16,255 nucleotides of DNA from Elusimicrobiota bacterium (GTDB lineage: Bacteria; Elusimicrobiota; Elusimicrobia; UBA1565; UBA9628), in assembly GCA_028871595.1 (NCBI GenBank), contig JAGWMT010000046.1:1-16255 (forward strand), given 5' to 3'. The notes beneath the pieces are model-generated. The model saw nothing but the letters and a program-made list of their open reading frames with translations, was not told the origin of the DNA and did no database searches. Positions 6,665 to 13,061 of the stretch are shown here, one piece after another; the stretch's first letter is position 1; each line of letters opens with the position of its first letter. The translations under genes and the position numbers were made by a program.

Positions 6665-8344
6665 ATGAACTCCCTTCTCCTGGCCGTCCTGCTGGCCGCC
6701 GGTCCCGCCGCCGCGGCCGCCCCCAAGGCGAAATCCGCGTCGGACTCCGTGGAGTCGCTGTTCCAGAACGTGCGCCGGTTCCTACAGGGACCCGCGCGCC
6801 GCGCCCGCCGCGTGACCGCGGTGGCCGCCGTGCGCGGCGGCATTCCCACCGAGCAGGGCGAGAACCTGGACCTGCGCCTCACCGATCGCGTCCGCGCCCT
6901 GCGCGCCGCGCTGCTGCGCCCCGATTCCTCGGACATGGCCGCGCGCTCCCTGGCCTCCCAATACGACGCGCTGGCGGCCTCGCAGTACGTGCAGGCGCTG
7001 TCCGTCGAGGGCGGCGACGCCGCCAAACATGAGGCGGCCGCCGCGCTGGCCGCCTGGGCCCGCGCCTCCCGCCTGCGCCCGCTCCCGGAGGCGGTGAAGG
7101 CCCTGATGACCGGGCCCGCCGCGAAGATCGACGACAAGGCCCTGGTGGCCGCCGGCTGGGGCGGCTACGTCCGCGACATGACGCCCGCCGACGCCACGCC
7201 CGAGGCGGCCGCGCCCGGCTGGGCCGTGGTTCCCGGGACCGCTTTGCTCGACGAGTCCCTGGAGTCCGTGCGCGAGTCCCTGGTGCAGAAGAAGCTGGCG
7301 CCGGCCGACGAGGTGAAGGCCCATGTCCTGGCCGGCCGCCTGCTCTCGGCTTTGGCCAAGGCCGACCTGCGCGGCCGCGAGGACAAGGGGGCGACCGCGG
7401 CGTCCGTCCCCGCGCTGGCGCTCGACGACGGCGCGGCCCCCGCGGCTCTCGAGGCCCCGTTCGTTCCGAAGACCATCTATCAGAAGGCCTCGAAATCCGT
7501 CGCGCTGATCCTGTGCGCGTCTGAGGAGGGCTCCGGCGAATTGGGCACCGGCTCGGTGGTGGATGTCGCGCGACGGCGCATCCTGACCAACGCCCACGTC
7601 GTGATCCGCGACGCCACGCATCAGCCCTGGCCGGTGATCCGCGTCTATTTCAAACCCGCCCATATGACGGGCGACCCGAAGCGCGACATGCAGGACCCGG
7701 TGGACGGCCGCGTGGTGGCTTTCGACCGCGCGCTGGACCTGGCCCTGGTGGAGGTGGACCGCCTGCCCCCCGGCGCGGCCCCCATCGGCCTGGACGACCC
7801 GCGCGCGGTGTCCGTCGGCGACCGCGTGGCCGCCATCGGCCACCCGGAGCAGGGCGGCCTGTGGACCTTGACCACGGGCGTGATCAGCACCGTGGTCGCC
7901 GACGTGGGCGGGGTCAAGGGCAAGAACGCCTTCCAGACCGACACCAGCATCAATCGCGGCAACTCCGGCGGACCTCTCCTGGACGCCAACGGGCGCATCG
8001 TGGGCGTGAACACCTCCATGGCGCGCAAGGCCGCCGACGGCCTGGCCATCACCTCGGTCAATTTCGCGATCCGCTCCGACGTGGCGCGGGCCTGGATGGC
8101 CGCGCAGAACGAGGACGTGGCCTTCGGGGGCGGCGCGACCGCCGTGACGGCCGCCGCCTCCGCTCCCGCGCCCGTCGCCGCCGCTCCGGCCCGGCCCGCC
8201 GCTCCCCCGCCGGCGCCCGTCACCATCACGGAAAGCAGGCCCTTCAACCGCGAGGAGGTGATCGCGGCCGAAATCGCCAAGATGGAGCAGCAGGGCGACG
8301 AGATGCACGAAGAGATCCAGAAGAAGCTCTCGAATCCGAAATGA
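6665..8344 (+). CDS. Secreted trypsin-like (S1C/HtrA-type) serine protease, 559 aa
   Basis: Residues 1-19 are a signal peptide (N-S-L-L-L-A-V-L-L-A-A-G-P-A-A-A-A-A). Residues about 25-265 form a helical, Ala-rich region I do not recognise. The chymotrypsin-fold protease domain spans about 275-480 with His311 (T-N-A-H-V-V), Asp358 (L-D-L-A-L-V-E) and Ser434 (G-N-S-G-G-P) as catalytic triad. A Pro/Ala linker follows, then a charged helical tail (E-E-V-I-A-A-E-I-A-K-M-E-Q-Q). No PDZ domain is seen, unlike DegP/DegS. An open frame extends upstream to 6602, but those codons contain the promoter and would put the signal peptide internally, so ATG 6665 is preferred. The gene overlaps the NlpC/P60 gene (ATGA at 8341). 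The likely site of action is the periplasm or cell surface, with unknown substrate. Confidence 0.87.
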   Translation: MNSLLLAVLLAAGPAAAAAPKAKSASDSVESLFQNVRRFLQGPARRARRVTAVAAVRGGIPTEQGENLDLRLTDRVRALRAALLRPDSSDMAARSLASQYDALAASQYVQALSVEGGDAAKHEAAAALAAWARASRLRPLPEAVKALMTGPAAKIDDKALVAAGWGGYVRDMTPADATPEAAAPGWAVVPGTALLDESLESVRESLVQKKLAPADEVKAHVLAGRLLSALAKADLRGREDKGATAASVPALALDDGAAPAALEAPFVPKTIYQKASKSVALILCASEEGSGELGTGSVVDVARRRILTNAHVVIRDATHQPWPVIRVYFKPAHMTGDPKRDMQDPVDGRVVAFDRALDLALVEVDRLPPGAAPIGLDDPRAVSVGDRVAAIGHPEQGGLWTLTTGVISTVVADVGGVKGKNAFQTDTSINRGNSGGPLLDANGRIVGVNTSMARKAADGLAITSVNFAIRSDVARAWMAAQNEDVAFGGGATAVTAAASAPAPVAAAPARPAAPPPAPVTITESRPFNREEVIAAEIAKMEQQGDEMHEEIQKKLSNPK

Positions 8345-9561
8345 GCGCCCTCCTCCCGCTGCTCCTCGCCGGCCTGCTGTCCGCGCCCGCCGCGGCGCAG
8401 GGGCGGCGCAACGTCATGGAGACCCTGGGCGCGGCGCTGACCGCCGACCGGGCCTACGACGACGCCGAGCGCGCGCGCCTGCTGGAAGCCCTGCGCGTGC
8501 GCTTCGCCGACTACGGCGTGCAGGTGGTGGACGAACGCCGGAAGGCCGCCATCCCCGTGGTGCTCCACGTGATCACCGAGGGCTCCTTCGACGCGGAGCC
8601 CCCGGAGCGGATGGCCGACGTGGCCTTCGCCGCCTACCAGGCCATGTCGCGCGGCGCGCCGCCGGAGGAGGTCGAGGGCATCGCGCTGTACGGCTACCGC
8701 AAGAAAATCCCCGGCGACACCATCGCCGCCTGGGCCAACGGCTACCGCCAGGCCGTGGACGCCAAGGTTCCTCCGGCGGTGGCCGCCGACCTGGTCAACT
8801 TCGCCATGAACCGCGACCTGTCGGTGTCCGACTTCGACATCTTGAAATGGGCGCTGGTCAACGGCGTGAAGGACGGCTTCGACGCGAAGGACTACGCCAC
8901 CTATCTGCTCGGGACCATGGCGCTGGGAAAATCCGGCCCCGGGACGATCTCCGCGCAGGCCAAGGCCGAGTTCCGCCGCGCGCGGGCGCGCAAGCGACAC
9001 CCGAGGCTTCCCGCGTACGCGGGAACCTTCGCCCCCGCCGCGCCTCCGGCGCCGAGCTATGTGGCGCCGCTCCACCCCGGGACCGACGTCGAGGTTCCCT
9101 CCAAGACGGAGTCGCCCGCGCGCGTCGAGCCGCCGGCCCGCTCCGTGTCCCCCCCGCCCGCGCAGCCGGCCGGCCCGAAGCTGGCCGCGCTGTGGCCGGG
9201 GCTGGACGCGACGTATCGCACGTATTTGGGCACGCCGTACGTCTGGGGCGGCACGTCGCACGCGGGCATCGACTGCTCGGGCCTGACCAGCAACACCTAC
9301 GGCGAGAACCGCGTGAAGATCCCCCGCGTCAGCCGCGACCAGTGGCGCGTCGGCACCGGCGTCGCCGGGCCCGCGCTGCGCGACGGCGACCTGGTGTTTT
9401 TCAACACGCTCGGCGTGGGCGTGTCCCATGTGGGCATGGTGGTGGACGCCAAGAACCGGCGCTTCGTCCAGGCGTCGTCCTCGAAAGGCGTCACGGTGTC
9501 GGATCTGGACGGGAAGTACTACAAGACGCGGTATCTCGGGGCCCGGCGCGTCGTGCCGTGA
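8341..9561 (+). CDS. NlpC/P60-family cell-wall hydrolase, secreted (406 aa)
   Basis: A signal peptide (1-20, ending A-P-A-A-A-Q) precedes an unrecognised helical domain (about 22-235), a Pro-rich linker (about 238-285) and a C-terminal NlpC/P60 domain (about 288-406). Visible motifs are T-P-Y-V-W-G-G, G-I-D-C-S-G-L with nucleophile Cys312, D-G-D-L-V-F-F and V-S-H-V-G-M-V with His363. The third polar residue, His in E. coli Spr (F-V-H-A-S), is Gln377 here (F-V-Q-A-S), a substitution I believe some members tolerate. Such enzymes are cysteine peptidases cutting peptide stems of peptidoglycan, usually D-Glu-mDAP or related bonds. Its 4-nt overlap with the protease gene implies co-expression. Its stop abuts the stop of the convergent transporter gene with no base between. 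Confidence 0.87.
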   Translation: MSALLPLLLAGLLSAPAAAQGRRNVMETLGAALTADRAYDDAERARLLEALRVRFADYGVQVVDERRKAAIPVVLHVITEGSFDAEPPERMADVAFAAYQAMSRGAPPEEVEGIALYGYRKKIPGDTIAAWANGYRQAVDAKVPPAVAADLVNFAMNRDLSVSDFDILKWALVNGVKDGFDAKDYATYLLGTMALGKSGPGTISAQAKAEFRRARARKRHPRLPAYAGTFAPAAPPAPSYVAPLHPGTDVEVPSKTESPARVEPPARSVSPPPAQPAGPKLAALWPGLDATYRTYLGTPYVWGGTSHAGIDCSGLTSNTYGENRVKIPRVSRDQWRVGTGVAGPALRDGDLVFFNTLGVGVSHVGMVVDAKNRRFVQASSSKGVTVSDLDGKYYKTRYLGARRVVP

Positions 9562-10767
9562 TCAGTCGCGCGGGAGCGCGAACCGGAGCAGCGGCCAGCA
9601 GGCGAAGGTGCAGGCCGTGCCGATCATCGAGAGGATCACCATCGCCGCGTAAGGACTATGGGCGGCGGACAGCTTCTCGTAGAACGCCCCTCCCATCCCG
9701 TTCGACGCCGACGCCGCGATATTGAACACGGCCATGAAGGCGGCGAAGGCCGTGGCCTCCGCGCCTTCGGGGCAGGCGCGCGCGGCCAGGTCCATCCAGG
9801 CCAGGCGGAACACCACGCCGGTCAGGTTGAACATCACGGTCAGCGCCATGATGGACCAGGGCCCGACGTAGAAGACGTAAAGCAAGGTCAGCGCTCCGCC
9901 GAGGGTCACCGACCAGCGCGCGATCTTCTCGGTGCCGCCGACGGGCGCGGACCATTTGGCGAACAGCGCCGCCCCGGCCACGCCCGCGAAGCCGCCGACG
10001 GTCGAGAGCAGGCCGATGAACTGCGGGGACAGCTTCAACGCGACGCTTTGGTAGTAGAACTGCGCGGTGCCCAGGAACGGGCAAAAATCCCACAGGAAGA
10101 TGGCGGCCGCCACCGCCCAGGCGCGCGGATCGCGGACCAGCTTCTTGATCCCCGTCCAGCCCCGCGCCGCGGTCTCCGGGACCGTGCCCACGTCCGGCTC
10201 GTCGATCCACACCGCGGCGCCGGCGGTGGCCAGCGGGAAGACGGCGGCCAGCAGGAAGATGGTCTTGTAGCTGGCGTGGGCGGCCAGCCAGCCGCCTCCC
10301 AGTCCCGTCAGGATCAACGTGGCGTACAAAGTGCCGATCTGCACCGCCTGGTAGGGGCCGGTTTGGCCCGTCTCCTTGCCGCGTTCCACCATCACGCCGT
10401 CGCAGACGATGTCCGACAGGACGAAGCCCACGTTGATCAGAATGAGAAGCGCCAGCGAGGGGCCGTAGCGGTAGCCCTTCAGGAACGCCAGCGCGGCCCA
10501 GCCCGCGCTGGTCAGCACGGTCACGCCGATCATGTGCGGCCGGCGGCGCTTGCCGGCCCAGGGCAGAAGGTCGGTGAGCAGGCCGAACAGCGGCTTGATC
10601 GTCAGCGGCAAGGTCATCAAGGTGATGAACAGCGCCGCCTGGCCGGCGCCGAGGTGCAGGACGTCCTTTAATAGATAGTCCACGGGCTCGTAGGCCAGGC
10701 CGGCCATGCCTTCGGCGAAATAGGTGACCGCGAAGAAGGAGTAGAGGCGGCGCTCGCGGGAGGTCAT
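9562..10767 (-). CDS. MFS transporter, BT1/folate-biopterin or AmpG-like (401 aa)
   Basis: This is a polytopic membrane protein with about 12 hydrophobic segments. Near the N-terminus, Y-F-A-E-G-M, then T-L-P-L-T-I-K-P-L-F-G-L-L-T-D and G-K-R-R-R-P-H-M, correspond to the first helices and the loop 2-3 region of MFS proteins; the I-K-P...G-x-x-x-D and V-x-C-D-G-V-M-V-E patterns recall the BT1 (folate-biopterin transporter) group, with AmpG-like permeases as the alternative. The substrate cannot be read from the sequence. It is the third gene of the tatA operon; its ATG lies 7 nt past the nucleotidyltransferase stop and has no strong Shine-Dalgarno sequence, so coupling is likely. Confidence 0.75.
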   Translation of the reverse strand: MTSRERRLYSFFAVTYFAEGMAGLAYEPVDYLLKDVLHLGAGQAALFITLMTLPLTIKPLFGLLTDLLPWAGKRRRPHMIGVTVLTSAGWAALAFLKGYRYGPSLALLILINVGFVLSDIVCDGVMVERGKETGQTGPYQAVQIGTLYATLILTGLGGGWLAAHASYKTIFLLAAVFPLATAGAAVWIDEPDVGTVPETAARGWTGIKKLVRDPRAWAVAAAIFLWDFCPFLGTAQFYYQSVALKLSPQFIGLLSTVGGFAGVAGAALFAKWSAPVGGTEKIARWSVTLGGALTLLYVFYVGPWSIMALTVMFNLTGVVFRLAWMDLAARACPEGAEATAFAAFMAVFNIAASASNGMGGAFYEKLSAAHSPYAAMVILSMIGTACTFACWPLLRFALPRD

Positions 10768-10774
10768 GGCGGGG

Positions 10775-11167
10775 TCAGGAGCAGTGCGCGGCGGACGGAT
10801 CTTCCTTGCCGGGGAACCAGGGCATCACCACGACCTCGACGCCCAAGGCCTTCACCGCGGCTTCGGTCTCCGCGTCGGGGAGGCGCTGATCGTAGCCCAG
10901 CACCAGGATATTCGGCGTCACGCGCCGCAAGGTCGCGGCGAAACCGTCGGCGTCGCCGACGATCACGTCGTCCGCCACGTCCAGCGCGAGAAGGCGCGCG
11001 CGCCGCTCCGCCGACGGGACGGCGTTCGGTTTTTTATTGTGCGCGTCGTTGGAGAGCACGACGACCAGGCGGTCGCCCAGCGCGCGCGCCTGACGCAGCA
11101 GGCGCAGATGGGCGGGATGGACTCGGTTGAAGCAGCCGGCGGCGAAGACGGTGACTGGTTTTTTCAG
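10775..11167 (-). CDS. Cytidylyltransferase-like nucleotidyltransferase (TagD/RibL type) with CTG start
   Basis: A 130-aa Rossmann-type nucleotidyltransferase. From CTG at 11167 the protein opens K-K-P-V-T-V-F-A-A-G-C-F-N-R-V-H-P-A-H-L, where G-C-F-N and H17-P-A-H20 are the nucleotide-binding motif (normally HxGH). V-P-S-A-E-R-R (50-56) fits the second motif, and L-G-Y-D-Q (90-94) matches the G-x-D region of glycerol-3-phosphate cytidylyltransferases and archaeal-type FAD synthases; the acceptor is undetermined. No ATG, GTG or TTG lies between the in-frame upstream TGA and the HPAH motif. The CTG is 6 nt after AGAAGG and 1 nt after the tatA stop. The next start, GTG at 11059, would delete the catalytic motif. 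It is second in the tatA operon. Confidence 0.72.
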   Translation of the reverse strand: MKKPVTVFAAGCFNRVHPAHLRLLRQARALGDRLVVVLSNDAHNKKPNAVPSAERRARLLALDVADDVIVGDADGFAATLRRVTPNILVLGYDQRLPDAETEAAVKALGVEVVVMPWFPGKEDPSAAHCS

Positions 11168-11168
11168 G

Positions 11169-11369
11169 TCAGCCCTTCTTCACGTTGTCGTCTTTCTTCG
11201 GCGCGTCCTTCTTATCCGGGTCCTCTTCCAATCCCTCGTTGAGGCCTTTCTTGAACATATTGACGGCGCGGCCGAGCGACCGCGCGAACTCCGGAATCTT
11301 GCTGGGCCCGAAGAGGATCAGCCCGACGACGGCGATGACGATGATTTCCGACGTCCCGAGTCCGCCCAT
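11169..11369 (-). CDS. tatA: Sec-independent translocase subunit TatA/TatE (66 aa)
   Basis: A short N-terminal transmembrane helix (about 6-20) is followed by the hallmark F-G-P-S-K-I-P-E hinge, an amphipathic helix (F-A-R-S-L-G-R-A-V-N-M-F-K-K-G-L) and a charged Lys/Asp tail. The length is typical of TatA/TatE. TatA multimers form the pore-like element that moves folded twin-arginine proteins across the inner membrane with TatBC; no tatB or tatC is in the window. ATG 11369 has a strong Shine-Dalgarno GGAGG (plus 11381-11377). It is the first gene of a minus-strand operon with the nucleotidyltransferase and MFS transporter, diverging from the cytochrome c gene. Confidence 0.9.
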   Translation of the reverse strand: MGGLGTSEIIVIAVVGLILFGPSKIPEFARSLGRAVNMFKKGLNEGLEEDPDKKDAPKKDDNVKKG

Positions 11370-11391
11370 GTTTCCCCCTCCGATGACGACC

Positions 11392-11419
11392 GGGACATTT
11401 TATCATTTTTTGCTAAAAT
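11392..11419 (+). promoter_or_regulatory. Cytochrome c gene promoter (predicted leaderless start)
   Basis: TGC-TAAAAT (11411-11419) is an extended -10 with 5 of 6 hexamer matches, ending 6 nt before the ATG at 11426, so the predicted +1 is the A of the start codon. A weak -35, GGGACA (11392-11397), sits 16 bp upstream. There is no Shine-Dalgarno sequence. Confidence 0.65.
11397..11405 (-). promoter_or_regulatory. tatA operon promoter (extended -10)
   Basis: On the minus strand the sequence reads TGA-TAAAAT, an extended -10 with 5 of 6 matches. The predicted start near 11390 gives a leader of about 21 nt holding the tatA Shine-Dalgarno. No clear -35 is visible. The -10 overlaps the presumed -35 of the divergent cytochrome c promoter by one base. 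Confidence 0.6.
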
Positions 11420-11425
11420 CCTCCC

Positions 11426-12109
11426 ATGACGCGCGCGACCCTCGCCGCCTTCCTCCTGGCCGCTGTGTGCGCCTGCTCGATGAAGCCCCCGACGGGACCC
11501 GTGGCCGGCAAGGCGTATTTCACCCAGGTCGGCTGCGCGTCGTGCCATCGCGTCGGTGCCGACGGCGGCGCGGTGGGTCCGGATCTCACCATGGTCGGCT
11601 TCCGTCATTCCGACGCGTGGCTGGAGACGTGGCTGAAGGATCCCGCCGCGTGGAAGCCCGGCACGGTGATGCCCAACAAGCAACTCTCCCCCGCCGCCCG
11701 CGGCGCCATCGTGTCGTATCTCGTCACGCTCAAGGGCCAGGACTGGCCCAAGGGCGGACGCCCGTGGGACGCCGCCGCCGATCCCGTGGAGAAAGGACGT
11801 TTGATCTTCCTGCGCGCGGGCTGCGTCGCCTGCCACGGCCAAGGCGGCGCCGGCGGTTATCCCAACAACAACGTCGCGGGCCTCAAGATCCCGTCCTTGG
11901 CGGGCGCCGCTGATCGCTTCAGCAAGGCGGAACTGGTCGCGAAAATCAAGAACGGCGTGCCTTCCCCGGTGAAAGCCGACCCCCATGGCGCCGATCCCTT
12001 GGTCTTCATGCCGACGTGGAGCGGCGTCCTCGACGCGGGCGAAATCTCCGCCGTGGCCGATTACGTCCTGACTTTGCGCTCCGGTTCGACCGAAAAGTCG
12101 GATTGGTAA
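11426..12109 (+). CDS. Dihaem c-type cytochrome lipoprotein (227 aa)
   Basis: The signal peptide ends V-C-A-C, so Cys17 is the probable lipidation site and the protein a membrane-anchored periplasmic electron carrier. Two class I cytochrome c domains follow: haem 1 at C37-A-S-C40-H41 with Met82 (G-T-V-M-P) as likely axial ligand, and haem 2 at C133-V-A-C136-H137 with Met195 (F-M-P-T-W). It lies directly upstream of the cytochrome oxidase operon in the same direction, so it is the natural candidate electron donor to the CuA site of CoxB; this is inferred from position. It has its own promoter and probably a leaderless mRNA. The coxB promoter lies about 55 bp past its stop and no terminator is seen between them, so read-through is possible. 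Confidence 0.87.
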   Translation: MTRATLAAFLLAAVCACSMKPPTGPVAGKAYFTQVGCASCHRVGADGGAVGPDLTMVGFRHSDAWLETWLKDPAAWKPGTVMPNKQLSPAARGAIVSYLVTLKGQDWPKGGRPWDAAADPVEKGRLIFLRAGCVACHGQGGAGGYPNNNVAGLKIPSLAGAADRFSKAELVAKIKNGVPSPVKADPHGADPLVFMPTWSGVLDAGEISAVADYVLTLRSGSTEKSDW

Positions 12110-12139
12110 TTTCGTTGCATTGGTATGACTTTTTTGTCT

Positions 12140-12169
12140 TTGCGCGCGACTGCGCGCCTATGGTAGAAT
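12140..12169 (+). promoter_or_regulatory. cox operon promoter with extended -10 and spacer palindrome
   Basis: TGG-TAGAAT (12161-12169) is an extended -10 with 5 of 6 matches. The only -35 candidate is a weak TTGCGC (12140-12145) with an 18-bp spacer. The predicted start near 12176 gives a leader of about 27 nt containing AGAGGA (12193-12198), 4 nt before the ATG at 12203. A palindrome GCGCGC-GACT-GCGCGC (12142-12157) fills most of the spacer and could be an operator or chance in G+C-rich DNA. Confidence 0.6.
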
Positions 12170-12202
12170 CCCCGCGCCGCACACCGTGACCGAGAGGAAC
12201 GC

Positions 12203-13060
12203 ATGAACAATTACGGATGGGGACTGCCAGTCGCCGCCTCCACCTACGCCGGCAAGATCGATTTCGGGATCTACGTGATCCACGTCGCCATGATCGGCAT
12301 CTTCGTGCTGTGGGGCATCTTCTTCGCCTACCTGCTGATCAAGTACCGTCAGCGCCCGGGCGTCCCCGCGGTGCGCGAGGACCACGACGATACTCCGGCG
12401 AAGATCTCGATTCCGGACTCCATCTCCAAGTTCCCCTTCGCCCAACTCCTCTATAAGAACTCCGGCGAGCTGAAGTCCCTGGCCCCGGACTTGATCGTCA
12501 TGCTGTTCGAGATCGTCTTGATCGTGTTCTACGCGCTCCCGGTGTGGAGCAGCATTAAAATGAAGTTCCCGGATGAGAAGAACGCCGTCGTCATCCGCGT
12601 CGTCGCCGAGCAGTTCGGCTGGAACGTCCAGTACCCCGGCCCCGACGGCTCGTTCGCGAAGGGCTCCCCGGATCTTGTGCACTTCAACAACCCCCTGGGC
12701 ATCGACCGCAAGGACCCCGACGCCGCCGACGACGTCATCGTCGCCAACGAGATCCACATGCCGGTCAACAGGCCCGTGCTGATCAAGCTGACCAGCAAGG
12801 ACGTCATCCACGACTTCTTCGTCCCGGAGTTCCGCATCAAGCAGGACGCGGTGCCCGGGATGGAAATCCCGGTGTGGGTGGAACCCAACCGCATCGGCCA
12901 CTACGAGCTCGCGTGCGCCCAGCTGTGCGGCTTCGGCCACAGCCTGATGCGCGGCGACGTGTACGTGGACTCGCAGGAAGACTACGACAAGTGGCTGAAG
13001 TCGCGCCTGGCGGCCACCCCCGCCGCGCCCAAGCCCTCGAAGCCCTCGGAGGACTTCTAA
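12203..13060 (+). CDS. coxB: Cytochrome c oxidase subunit II (CuA), 285 aa
   Basis: Two transmembrane helices (about 20-46 and 95-117) precede a periplasmic cupredoxin domain. The CuA ligands are all present: His203 (V-I-H-D-F-F), Cys238, Cys242, His246 and Met249 in C-A-Q-L-C-G-F-G-H-S-L-M. The usual Glu between the cysteines, which binds through its backbone, is Gln. CoxB receives electrons from cytochrome c. There is no cleavable signal peptide; the loop between helices is about 47 residues, longer than I would expect, and helix 2 lacks the usual E-x-x-W-T-x-x-P motif, with Asp96 at the place of the K-channel entrance Glu. The C-terminus is Pro/Lys/Ser-rich. First gene of the oxidase operon; coxA starts 1 nt after its stop. 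Confidence 0.92.
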   Translation: MNNYGWGLPVAASTYAGKIDFGIYVIHVAMIGIFVLWGIFFAYLLIKYRQRPGVPAVREDHDDTPAKISIPDSISKFPFAQLLYKNSGELKSLAPDLIVMLFEIVLIVFYALPVWSSIKMKFPDEKNAVVIRVVAEQFGWNVQYPGPDGSFAKGSPDLVHFNNPLGIDRKDPDAADDVIVANEIHMPVNRPVLIKLTSKDVIHDFFVPEFRIKQDAVPGMEIPVWVEPNRIGHYELACAQLCGFGHSLMRGDVYVDSQEDYDKWLKSRLAATPAAPKPSKPSEDF

Positions 13061-13061
13061 C

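Noticed and set aside
7861..8340. Upstream extension of the NlpC/P60 frame into the protease gene.
   Set aside because: It overlaps the protease in another frame and is Arg/Gly-rich. ATG 8341 is followed directly by a good signal peptide and forms an ATGA overlap.
10775..11059. Short nucleotidyltransferase starting at GTG 11059.
   Set aside because: It would lack the G-C-F-N...H-P-A-H catalytic segment, which is present and in frame upstream.
12142..12157. GCGCGC palindrome as the terminator of the cytochrome c gene.
   Set aside because: The T-rich stretch lies before it, not after it, and the palindrome sits between -35 and -10 of the next promoter.
12914..12949. Gln instead of Glu in the CuA motif C-A-Q-L-C-G as a defect.
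   Set aside because: That residue binds copper through its backbone carbonyl, and C-x-Q-x-C-G variants are known in active subunit II proteins.
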